A stretch of 11,482 bases of DNA from Acidobacteriota bacterium (GCA_003131705.1 PKUY01000186.1:1-11482); one strand, 5' to 3'; shown: positions 1-7,293, counted from the stretch's first letter. Notes: generated by a model not told the origin, from the sequence alone. Numbers and translations: made by a program.

Positions 1-16
1 ACATTTCTAACGGGGC

Positions 17-68
17 TTGACAACTACTCATGCATGTTCTTGACAAGGCTACTTCGCGTGGCTAACCT
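17..68 (+). promoter_or_regulatory. Possible promoter region with two TTGACA boxes upstream of selenoprotein copy A
   Basis: Perfect -35-like TTGACA hexamers lie at 17-22 and 40-45, each followed by A, giving a direct repeat with 23-base period. For the second box, 17 bases of spacing leads to TAACCT at 63-68, a poor -10 with three of six matches. Positions 1-132 contain no gene I can support. The region could drive the selenoprotein genes, but the -10 is weak and the start site is not determined. Confidence 0.3.
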
Positions 69-132
69 CGCTGCCGAAGGCATCGCAACGCAAAGCGTCG
101 ACGCTTTCAGCGACACACGGGAGAAGTAAATC

Positions 133-1896
133 ATGAATAGACGGAAACTTTTGTCGCTGCTCGGGATGTCTCCCGCGCTGCTAATGGGCTCGGGAGCCGA
201 GGCCCAAAGCCACAAAAAGATTGCTTCATCGAACGGTATAAAGTCGGCCGCCGGCGAGATCGAAGTCCTCAACCCCAAAGGCACACCGCCTGCCATCCAA
301 CTGATTCCGATGGCTCCGCGGCTGGACACGCTAGACGGAAAAACCGTTTACCTGGTGGACACCGGCTTCGAGGGTGGAGGTTTTCTGTTGAACCAGATCC
401 AGATCTGGTTCAACAAAAACATGCCCAAGGTTACCGTCGTTTTCAAGCGAAAGGCTGGGCCTTACGCCGAAGACGATCCTGCCCTATGGAAAGAGATCAA
501 GGAAAAAGGCAACGCCGCGATCATGGCGATCGGCCATTGAAGCACGTGCACACCAGCGACCGTTGGTCACTGCATAAGCGTTGAAAAACTGGGCGTCCCT
601 ACGACTCCCATGGTTACGAAGGCCTTCAAGGATCTCGCGATATTGAACGCGGCCAAGCGAGGGATGCCCCACGAGCGCATTACCTTCACTCCTCATCCGG
701 TTTCCGGCAAGACGCCCGACGAACTCCGAGCATACGTCGAGGGAAATGATCCCGTCAGTGGCAAACCGATGATGATGGAGATCGTCGATGCGCTCACGCG
801 GCCGCTTTCCGAGGACGAAAAGAAAACAGGGATGGTCCCCATTAACGTCGGACCGCCCTCGTTCAAGGACACTGCTGTCAATCTGCAGGAGTACTTCCTC
901 AACAACGGAATGACCGATTTTCTCCCGATCATTCTGCCGACCGAAGAAACAGTGGATGCGATGCTAAAAAGCACGAGCCACAAGCCAGACGAGGTCTGCG
1001 GGAAAATGGCCGCCGGTGCCTATCCGCCCTGGGAATTCACGGTGAAGCAGGTGGCAGTCAATGCGGTAATGGCGGGATGCAGGCCCGAGTATTTTCCGGT
1101 CGTTCTGGCCATCGCATCTTCCGGAACGCCGTCGCTATTCAGCTCTACAAATTCTTTCGCCTACGCGGCCGTGATCAACGGACCCATCCGCGACAAGCTG
1201 AACATGAATTACGGCATCGGCGCGCTGGGCCCATTTGCCCAGCCGAACGCCACGATTGGCCGCGCGTGGACCCTGCTCTCGAAGAATCTTGGCAACGGCG
1301 GCATTCCCGGGGACACCTACATGGGGTCGCAGGGAAACAACCTGAATTATAACAACGCGATAATCGCTGAGAACGAAGCGGCTAGCCCGTGGACTCCTTT
1401 CCACGTGCAGAAGGGTTTCAAAGTTGAGGAAAACGCAATCAGCCTGTTCCGAGGACTCGGCATTGTGCCCGGGCAAGGTGCCCGAGGGACCAGCACGGAC
1501 ACGCCGAAACACGAGGAGCAGTTCAGCGATCTCTTCAGCGTCTTCACCGGATTTTTCGGCGGGTTGGTGATTGCCGATCCACTTGTCGCCGTAAGCTTGA
1601 AATCGCGGGGCTACGACACAAAGGAACAATTGATCGCCTGGCTCTACAAGAACACCACCCAATCCGTGAAGGATTACAAGTCGCGGGACTTCGCCTATGG
1701 CTTTGACTACCCTCGCGCGCTGAAGGGACTCGAGCCGTACGCCACATGGTACAAGATGCCGGACGATGCGATGATTCCGCGGTGGCCACACGAGACGGAT
1801 ATCAACGTCGTCGTTGCAGGCGGACAAACGAACGCATTTTTCCAGGGCGGCAGCCTCAGCTATACGGTCAGCATCTCGATCGATAAGTGGACGTAA
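133..1896 (+). CDS. UGSC-family selenoprotein, long form, copy A (in-frame TGA at 538-540 read as Sec136)
   Basis: One reading frame runs from ATG 133 to TAA 1894-1896, broken only by TGA at codon 136; the product is 587 residues if the TGA is read as selenocysteine. GGGAG at 119-123 is a good ribosome site. Residues 1-25 (NRRKLLSLLG, then AEA-Q) look like a Tat signal. Residues about 46-158 match the UGSC family as I know it: LNPKGTPP, then a strand ending NAAIMAIGH, Sec136-S-T-C139, C147, and EKLGVPT. The family is named for a Sec-Gly-Ser-Cys motif; here it reads Sec-Ser-Thr-Cys. Residues about 160-587 form a large domain with EGNDPVSGKP (203-212), NAVMAGC (310-316), NGPIRDKLNMN (349-359), QPNATIGRAW (370-379) and PWTPFHVQKGFK (419-430); I cannot assign a reaction. 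The UxxC motif suggests a redox role (inference). Without Sec insertion only a 135-residue stub would form. A paralog follows at 2015. Confidence 0.88.
538..575 (+). promoter_or_regulatory. UGA codon and candidate bacterial SECIS element, copy A
   Basis: Directly after UGA 538-540 the RNA can form a two-part hairpin. The lower stem is GUGCA 546-550 with UGCAU 571-575 (one G-U pair). The upper stem is GACC 558-561 with GGUC 565-568, closing a GUU loop at 562-564. Bacterial SECIS elements lie inside the coding region just 3' of the UGA, with a small apical loop carrying a GU about 16-37 bases away; here it is about 22 bases away. This element would recruit SelB with Sec-tRNA. The fold was done by eye, with no energy computed. 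Confidence 0.72.
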
Positions 1897-1923
1897 GCGC
1901 TAGGCCACGCAGAGAGATGTCAG

Positions 1924-1972
1924 AATTGCAATTTCACCCCGTAGGGGAATATAAATGAACCCGCTAGGGGAA
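1924..1972 (+). repeat. Short palindrome and repeated CCC(C)-TAGGGGAA units between the selenoprotein copies
   Basis: The 118-base gap between the two selenoprotein genes holds a perfect palindrome AATTGCAATT (1924-1933) and two related units, CCCCGTAGGGGAA (1937-1949) and ACCCGCTAGGGGAA (1959-1972). Their TAGGGGAA cores are 23 bases apart. Each unit can form a small CCC/GGG hairpin. No T-tract follows, so they do not look like a terminator. They may be protein-binding sites or simple repeats; no function is shown. I see no similar sequence upstream of copy A. Confidence 0.4.
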
Positions 1973-2014
1973 CGGCGCGCCCGGCAGGCCAGATGCAAGC
2001 GATGAGGTGCACTC

Positions 2015-3745
2015 ATGAATAGACGAAAAATGCTGTCGCTGCTGGGCATATCTCCCGCGCTTCTGGCTGGCGCTCCCGTCGACGCGCAGAAACCCAAAAA
2101 ATCCGACGCCAAAGCCACGCTTAACAAAGTTGAGGCTCTCAATCCGAGAGGAACACCGCCGCCTACGCAGCTTGTGCCGATGGCGCCCCGCCTCGCGAGC
2201 CTGGACGGAAAAACGATCTACCTCATCGGTGACGGTTTCCCGGGCGCGGATCATTTTCTCGATCAGATTGGAATCTGGTTCAAGAAAAACATGCCCAGCG
2301 TCACCACCGTTTACCGGTTGAAAGCCGGCGCGTTCGCCGATGAAGATCCCAACTTGTGGGCGGAAATAAAAGCCAAGGGCAACGCCGCGATCATGGCGAT
2401 CGGCCATTGAAGCACGTGCACACCAGCGACCGTCGGTCACTGCATAACAATCGAAAAAATGGGCTTCCCGACTGCTCCTATGGTCACCATCGCATTCAAA
2501 GATCTCGCGCTCTCGAACGCCGCTCAGCGCGGAATGCCGCACGAGCGCATCTGTTTCACGCCGCATCCGGTGTGGGGCAAGACGGATGCCGAAATGTACG
2601 CGTATCTTGAGGGAAACGATCCCGTCAGCGGCAAGCCGCTAATGAAAGAAGTCATCGACTCGCTGACACAGCCGCTCACAGCCGACGAATCGAAGACTGG
2701 CACTGTCACGCCCGTTGTCGGCCCGCCTTCGTTCGTCGATACTGCGGATAATCTGCAGCAGTATTTCATCGACAATGGCATGACGGATTTCATGCAGATC
2801 GCGCTGCCCACGCAGGAAAAAGTGGACGCGATGCTGAAAGGTACGAGCCATCATCCTGATGAAGTCGTCGGTAAGATGTCTCCCGCGCGTGGTTCTTATC
2901 CGGAGTGGTCCTTCACTGTCAGACAGCTGGCGATCAACGCCGTGATGGCCGGAGCGATGCCCGATTACTTCCCAATTATCCTGGCGCTTGCCGCGACGGA
3001 ACTTACCGCGCTTTCGAGCTCGACGAATTCCTTCGCCGTAGCCGCCGTGATCAACGGCCCCATTCGAGACAAACTCAACATGAATTATGGAATCGGCGCG
3101 ATGGGTCCATTCTCCCAGCCGAACGCCGCAATCGGTCGCGCTTGGACGATGCTCTCGAGAAATCTGGGAAACTCCGGTGTGCCCGGACAAACGTATTTGG
3201 GGACGCTCGGCAACGGCATCAACTACAACAACCTGATCCTTCCAGAAAACGAGAAGGCCAGCCCATGGACTCCCTTCCATGTGCAAAAAGGTTTCAAACC
3301 AGAAGAAAACGTCGTCAGCGTGTTTGTGGGGTTCAGCATCTCGCAGGGCCAGGCAGGCGTTGGCCTCGGCGTGAAGCCGGTCCCGCAATATCACGAAGCG
3401 CTCAGATACAACATGATTCCCTTCGGCCCGCTCTTCGGATCTCTCACGGTTTGCGATCCACTCGTCGCTCAAGGACTCGTCGAGCTTGGTTATGACACGA
3501 AAGAAAAACTCGCCGACTGGCTTCAGAAAAATTCGCAAATCTCCGTGAAGGACGCCAAGTCCACGCTGTTCGCGGCTCGCTGGGTTCCTAACTCCAATCC
3601 GCCGCTCGCCGATGATGCGATGATTCCCCGTTATACGAAGGCCGACTCTTACAATTTCGTGGTAGTTGGCGGACAGACGAACCCTTATCATATGGTCGCG
3701 AACATGAGTTACCGGGCTAGCATCTCGATCGATAAATGGCTGTAA
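2015..3745 (+). CDS. UGSC-family selenoprotein, long form, copy B (in-frame TGA at 2408-2410 read as Sec132)
   Basis: This is the tandem paralog of the gene at 133. The frame runs from ATG 2015 to TAA 3743-3745 with one internal TGA at codon 132, giving 576 residues as a selenoprotein. GAGGTG at 2004-2009 is the ribosome site. The Tat-like signal is NRRKMLSLLG with VDA-Q near residue 24. The redox motif Sec132-S-T-C135 and C143 are kept. The C-terminal domain repeats EGNDPVSGKP (199-208), NGPIRDKLNMN and PWTPFHVQKGFK but has Ala314 where copy A has Cys316 (NAVMAGA versus NAVMAGC), so the only Cys/Sec positions I find shared with copy A are those of the UGSC motif region. Two intact copies with the TGA in the same place argue against a random nonsense mutation. 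The last 10 bases overlap the next gene. Substrate and partner are unknown. Confidence 0.88.
2408..2445 (+). promoter_or_regulatory. UGA codon and candidate bacterial SECIS element, copy B
   Basis: The hairpin has the same layout as in copy A: lower stem 2416-2420 with 2441-2445, upper stem GACC 2428-2431 with GGUC 2435-2438, and loop GUC at 2432-2434. The only change from copy A is U to C in the third loop base. It is silent (Val) and leaves the first two loop bases, GU, intact. It would disrupt the competing ACCA/UGGU pairing possible in copy A, so the GACC/GGUC fold is the one compatible with both copies. Confidence 0.72.
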
Positions 3746-4359
3746 CTCGCGGCCCGTTCGGTGCGCGGTTCCGCGCCGCAATTCTAATTCTCCAGATGCT
3801 CTTGGGCGTTCCGGCGCTGGCCGGGCAGACATCCCTCCCCGCCCATGCGCAGCCTCTCGGTCAGCCGCTGACGACTATCCTAGAATTTGGCGATCAATAT
3901 AATGGCGGCGACGAGCTCTACAACGCAACGATCACGGTTCTGGAAGCCGTGCGCGGAGAACAAGCCTGGGCGATGGTAAAGTCCGCGAGCGATTCGAACA
4001 AACCGCCCGATGCTGGCTTCGAATATCTGCTCGCACGCATCCGGTTCGAATTTTCCGCGAGGACCAGGCCGTTCCATTACAGCTACACAATCGACCAAAC
4101 TCAATTCACTGCAACGGCATCCGACGGAAAAGAGTACGACTCCCCTTCCCTCGCGGCGCAGCCAAAACCTAGTTTGACTGGTACGATCGCTCCCGGAGAT
4201 TCTATGGAGGGATGGGTCACATTCCTGGTTCCGCGCGCCGGTGCCAAGCCGCTGATGATTTTCAAAGAGGATGTCGGCTCCGTGATCCATCGCGGCGGCG
4301 TTGTGTGGTTCCAGCTTTATAAAAACTCCGCAACGGGCGGACCGGCGAAGGCTTCCTAG
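3736..4359 (+). CDS. Secreted DUF4352-like protein
   Basis: The product is 207 residues, with a basic start and hydrophobic core (FRAAILILQMLLGVPALAG, residues 12-30) forming a signal peptide. Residues about 58-196 read like an Ig/telokin-fold DUF4352 domain: NATITVLEAVRGEQAW, then FEYLLARIRFEF, DGKEYDSPS (130-138), and MEGWVTFLVP (157-166) before a final strand. The family consists of small exported proteins of unknown function. ATG 3736 overlaps the stop of selenoprotein copy B by 10 bases, and I see no separate strong ribosome site, which suggests translational coupling. An internal Met at residue 21 would lose the charged part of the signal, so the longer start is preferred. An accessory role for the selenoproteins is inference from position only. 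Confidence 0.75.
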   Translation: MAVTRGPFGARFRAAILILQMLLGVPALAGQTSLPAHAQPLGQPLTTILEFGDQYNGGDELYNATITVLEAVRGEQAWAMVKSASDSNKPPDAGFEYLLARIRFEFSARTRPFHYSYTIDQTQFTATASDGKEYDSPSLAAQPKPSLTGTIAPGDSMEGWVTFLVPRAGAKPLMIFKEDVGSVIHRGGVVWFQLYKNSATGGPAKAS

Positions 4360-4360
4360 C

Positions 4361-4384
4361 GAATCTTTCGCATCGCAAAGATTC
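4361..4384 (+). other. Perfect 8-bp stem-loop between the DUF4352 gene and the ligase gene
   Basis: GAATCTTT (4361-4368) and AAAGATTC (4377-4384) are perfect inverted repeats around an 8-base loop, starting one base after the TAG stop at 4357-4359. No run of T follows, so it is not a classical intrinsic terminator. It could protect the 3' end, weaken readthrough into the ligase gene, or be an operator. Confidence 0.5.
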
Positions 4385-4420
4385 ATCGCCGAATCGCTAA
4401 GTTGCTTTTCGTTGCCCTCA

Positions 4421-6304
4421 ATGAAAGAAACGCGCTTGACCGAGCTGTCCAATCCCAAATCAAAGACACGCGCCGTTCGTCTGCGCACGTCCGGTGCCTC
4501 CATGGAGCGCCGCGCCGACGGTACGATTTTGGTTCACGCGGACGAGCGACTCGAGGATTATCCGCGCGTGCTCACTGAGCGCCTGATTCATTGGGCTCGC
4601 GTAGCGCCCGATCGGGCTCTCGCGGCCAAACGAAATGCCGACGGGAAGTGGAGGTTCCTCACCTACTCCGACGCGCTGCGCAAGGTCCGCAGCATCGGAC
4701 AAGGATTTCTCGACCGCGGCCTCTCGCCACATCGTCCCGTCGCTATTTTGTCCGAAAACGATCTCGAACATCTGCTGCTGATGTTTGCGGGCCAGCACGT
4801 CGGGGTTCCAACAGCTTCTATCGCGCCCGCCTATTCGATGCTATCGACCGACTTTGCCAAGCTCAAACACGTAATGAATATTTTGACGCCCGGAATGGTT
4901 TTCGTCTCGAAAGGGCTGCGGTATCGCCGCGCGCTCGAATCCGTCGTGGACCCCGGAATCGAAATTGTTTTCGCGGAGGCTCCTCTCCCCGATCGCAAGT
5001 CGACTTCATTCGATAGCCTCGCATCCACCACCGCGACTTCCGCTGTGGATGCAGCTCACGCGGCGATCGCGCGGGACGACATCGCGAAATTTCTCTTTTC
5101 CTCCGGTTCCACAGGACTGCCGAAAGCCGTGATCAACACGCATCGCATGCTCTGCAGCAACCAGCAGATGATTTTGCAGGGATTTCGTTTCATGGGCGAA
5201 GAGCCTCCCGTCGTCGTGGACTGGATGCCCTGGAACCACACCGCTGGCGGCAATCACAACACCGGCATGACCGTTTACAACGGTGGCACTCTCTACATCG
5301 ATGACGGCAAGCCCACCGCAGAAGGAATTGCCGCCACGGTGGAAAATCTTCGCGAGATCGCTCCGACTGTTTACTTCAACGTACCGCGCGGTTACGAGGA
5401 ATTGCTCGCGCACTTTAGAAATGACGCACGCCTTCGCGAGAATTTTTTCAGCCGCGTAAAGTTCATGTTTTATGCTGGCGCAGGCCTGTCCCAATCAGTT
5501 TGGGACGGTTACAGAACAATGATGGACGAAACGTGCGGCGAACGCATTTTGATGGCCACGGGCCTGGGCGCAACCGAAACTTCACCCATGGCTCTGCAGT
5601 GCACATGGGATTGCGACCAGTCAGGCTTCATCGGCATTCCCATGCCGGGCGTGGAAACCAAGCTGGTGCCTTCGGGTACTAAGATCGAAATCCGCGTGAA
5701 GGGTCCAAACGTGACACCGGGCTACTGGAAGGAACCCGGGATCACCGCAAACGCTTTCGACGAAGAAGGCTATTACAAATTTGGCGACGCCGTGCGATTC
5801 GTCGATCCCACCGACGTCAACAAAGGCTTCATCTTCGACGGCCGCTTTGCCGAAGACTTCAAATTGGCTTCCGGAACGTGGGTCAGCGTCGGTCCTCTGC
5901 GCAATCGGGTCATGCAATGGTTTGCGCCCTACATACGCGACGCTGTCATCGCTGGTCCCGATCGGACTTTTCTGTCGATGCTGGTCGTTCCGAATCTCGA
6001 AACTTGCCGCCTGCTCGCGCAACAGCTCTCACCGAACGCCGCGCCCGCCGAAGTCTTGCGCCACGAGTCAGTCACAAAGAAATTCACCGCGCTCCTCGAA
6101 TCTTTTGCCGCGCAAGCTACTGGCAACTCGAATCGCGTCCTGCGCGCCATCCTTCTCGACGAGCCCCCGTCGCTCGATGCCGGCGAAATCACCGACAAAG
6201 CCTCCCTCAATCAGCGTGCGATTCTCGACCGCCGCGCCGCGCTCGTGGACAAAATGTACGCACCCCATCCGTCTCCTCACGTCCTCCGCATCCGAGAGAA
6301 CTGA
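4421..6304 (+). CDS. Feruloyl-CoA synthase-like AMP-dependent acyl-CoA ligase
   Basis: The product has 627 residues from ATG 4421; the frame is open further upstream to 4301 but that overlaps the previous gene and stem-loop. No strong ribosome site is seen, and ATG 4502 (at MERRADGT) is an alternative. It belongs to the adenylate-forming (ANL) superfamily: P-loop SSGSTGLPK at 227-235, WMPWNHTAGG at 268-277, GLGATETSP at 381-389, YYKFGDA at 451-457 and GFIFDGR at 469-475. The N-terminal pattern (ERRADGTILV, LTERLIHWA, RPVAILSENDLEH) is what I know from feruloyl-CoA synthases, which convert ferulate, ATP and CoA to feruloyl-CoA in the cytoplasm as the first step of lignin-aromatic breakdown. 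No enoyl-CoA hydratase or vanillin dehydrogenase gene is in the window, so another aryl or acyl substrate is possible. Family membership is sure; substrate is not. Confidence 0.85.
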   Translation: MKETRLTELSNPKSKTRAVRLRTSGASMERRADGTILVHADERLEDYPRVLTERLIHWARVAPDRALAAKRNADGKWRFLTYSDALRKVRSIGQGFLDRGLSPHRPVAILSENDLEHLLLMFAGQHVGVPTASIAPAYSMLSTDFAKLKHVMNILTPGMVFVSKGLRYRRALESVVDPGIEIVFAEAPLPDRKSTSFDSLASTTATSAVDAAHAAIARDDIAKFLFSSGSTGLPKAVINTHRMLCSNQQMILQGFRFMGEEPPVVVDWMPWNHTAGGNHNTGMTVYNGGTLYIDDGKPTAEGIAATVENLREIAPTVYFNVPRGYEELLAHFRNDARLRENFFSRVKFMFYAGAGLSQSVWDGYRTMMDETCGERILMATGLGATETSPMALQCTWDCDQSGFIGIPMPGVETKLVPSGTKIEIRVKGPNVTPGYWKEPGITANAFDEEGYYKFGDAVRFVDPTDVNKGFIFDGRFAEDFKLASGTWVSVGPLRNRVMQWFAPYIRDAVIAGPDRTFLSMLVVPNLETCRLLAQQLSPNAAPAEVLRHESVTKKFTALLESFAAQATGNSNRVLRAILLDEPPSLDAGEITDKASLNQRAILDRRAALVDKMYAPHPSPHVLRIREN

Positions 6305-6364
6305 TCGCTTCGGCACTGCTCAGCGAGTGGCACGACGTTAGCCCCGGCGAATATTTTTCAGGCC

Positions 6365-6400
6365 GCCCATCCTCACGATGTCTGTGAGAGTGGGGCTTTT
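6365..6400 (+). terminator. Probable intrinsic terminator after the ligase gene
   Basis: GCCCATCCTCAC (6365-6376) pairs with GTGAGAGTGGGGC (6384-6396) around a 7-base loop, with one bulged G, one G-U pair and one C-A mismatch. TTTT (6397-6400) and a pyrimidine-rich stretch follow. It lies about 60 bases after the ligase stop, as expected for the end of that transcript. Confidence 0.55.
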
Positions 6401-6428
6401 CTCTCAATGTCAGTTCCCAAAACCGCCA

Positions 6429-6459
6429 TTGTCACGGCGACGCACCCATGAGGTAAACT
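6429..6459 (+). promoter_or_regulatory. Weak candidate promoter for the following secreted-protein gene
   Basis: TTGTCA (6429-6434) and TAAACT (6454-6459) match the -35 and -10 boxes at five and four of six positions, but the 19-base spacing is long. It lies after the terminator hairpin and about 90 bases before ATG 6548. Sites of this quality occur often by chance. Confidence 0.25.
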
Positions 6460-6547
6460 CTCTCCTTCACCGCGGCGCGGCGCCCAGCCTCGCGCCCGCG
6501 GACAATCGCAGCACTATCGTAAACTAGCTGCACGGAGTGAGAAAATC

Positions 6548-7240
6548 ATGCCCCAGTATTCCACTTTTCGATTCATCCTGGTGTTTGCATTCGTCCTGTC
6601 GCTCGCAGGAACTCTTCCTGCACAAAGTACGCGCCCACCCGACAAGGCGTTAGTAGTGAACGGAAAAATTATAGGCACCGGAGTCCACCAAATCGACGGC
6701 CACTCCTACGTCGACATCGAAGCCCTCGCTCAAATCACCAATGCAGTTGTCACCGTCGAGCCCAACCGAATCGTGCTCACGATACCCGTCTCGGAATCCA
6801 GCGCCACGTCCACCGCCCCGCCCGCGCAAATCCCACAAGGCCTGTCAAAAGAGTTTGCGCGCGCTGCCATCGCCGAAGTCGCCGAGATGCGTGAGTGGCG
6901 CGGCGCCATCGGGACCATGGTCACTTACGGACTAGCCGTGAGCGGGACATGGGCTCAGGATTATCACGACCGGGTCGATGCGGGACTTCGCCAAGCAACG
7001 CTCTCTGCGTCCACCGACGAGGATCGAAATGCCTTGCAGTTGCTCCGGAACCAATTCGATACCCTGGCGGGTTGGGCCAATGACATCGTCGCGGCCCGCC
7101 GCGCCTTAAATGCGGCAAAAACCATTGATCCGAACTCGCTGCAAAACGATCCGGTGCTCGCGAAAATCACTACCTGCAGCCGTTTCCTGAATGCCATGCT
7201 CGTCAGCGGAGTGTTTAGCGACGATGGAAGTTGCCACTGA
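6548..7240 (+). CDS. Secreted protein with copper-amine-oxidase-N-like domain and helical C-terminus
   Basis: The 230-residue product starts at ATG 6548 with GGAG at 6534-6537. Residues 1-25 form a signal peptide (hydrophobic run, then LPAQ). Residues about 33-80 (ALVVNGKIIGTGVHQIDG, SYVDIEALAQITNA, RIVLTIPV) resemble the small beta domain found at the N-terminus of copper amine oxidase-like secreted proteins, here without any oxidase part. A Ser/Thr/Pro/Ala linker leads to a mostly helical region (about 95-230) with REWRGAIGTM and QDYHDRVDAGLRQ, ending with a Cys pair (CSRFL and GSCH) that may form a disulfide. I know similar proteins from Acidobacteriota, always without a function. It stands alone between a terminator and a gap of about 110 bases, so it is probably its own transcript. 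Confidence 0.8.
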   Translation: MPQYSTFRFILVFAFVLSLAGTLPAQSTRPPDKALVVNGKIIGTGVHQIDGHSYVDIEALAQITNAVVTVEPNRIVLTIPVSESSATSTAPPAQIPQGLSKEFARAAIAEVAEMREWRGAIGTMVTYGLAVSGTWAQDYHDRVDAGLRQATLSASTDEDRNALQLLRNQFDTLAGWANDIVAARRALNAAKTIDPNSLQNDPVLAKITTCSRFLNAMLVSGVFSDDGSCH

Positions 7241-7256
7241 TGATCCGGTGAAGATC

Positions 7257-7293
7257 GTCATCCTGAGTGAGCAACGCGACCGAGGCATCTCGG
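7257..7293. repeat. Possible degenerate copy of a dispersed intergenic repeat (GTCATCCTGAG type)
   Basis: The gap 7241-7351 contains GTCATCCTGAG (7257-7267) followed about 20 bases later by GCATCTCGGG. This resembles, from memory, the dispersed GTCATCCTGAGCGAAGCGAAGGATCTC-like repeats of acidobacterial and other genomes. This copy would be degenerate, and only one copy is in the window, so repetition cannot be shown here. Confidence 0.3.

Noticed and set aside
538..540. The TGA as a nonsense mutation or sequencing error
   Set aside because: The same TGA occurs at the aligned position of a diverged paralog, at a position where the family is known to carry Sec, and both downstream frames are intact.
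542..549. GCACGTGC palindrome just after the TGA as a binding site
   Set aside because: It lies inside coding sequence and half of it is already used in the lower SECIS stem; the Sec reading explains its conservation better.
610..1896. A separate 428-residue gene starting at ATG 610, and likewise one at 2459-3745
   Set aside because: Each ATG is inside the UGSC domain, in frame with the upstream part, and I saw no clear ribosome site. The sequence between the TGA and the ATG encodes conserved domain residues, so each is the second part of one selenoprotein gene.
2639..3832. Long minus-strand ORF of 397 codons
   Set aside because: It is the antisense shadow of selenoprotein copy B: charged, Arg/His-rich translation with no recognisable domain. 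A similar shadow lies at 1135-1827 opposite copy A.
5781..6387. Plus-strand ORFs of 186 and 169 codons at the end of the ligase gene
   Set aside because: They are out-of-frame shadows of the ligase coding sequence with Ser/Arg/Pro-rich translations.
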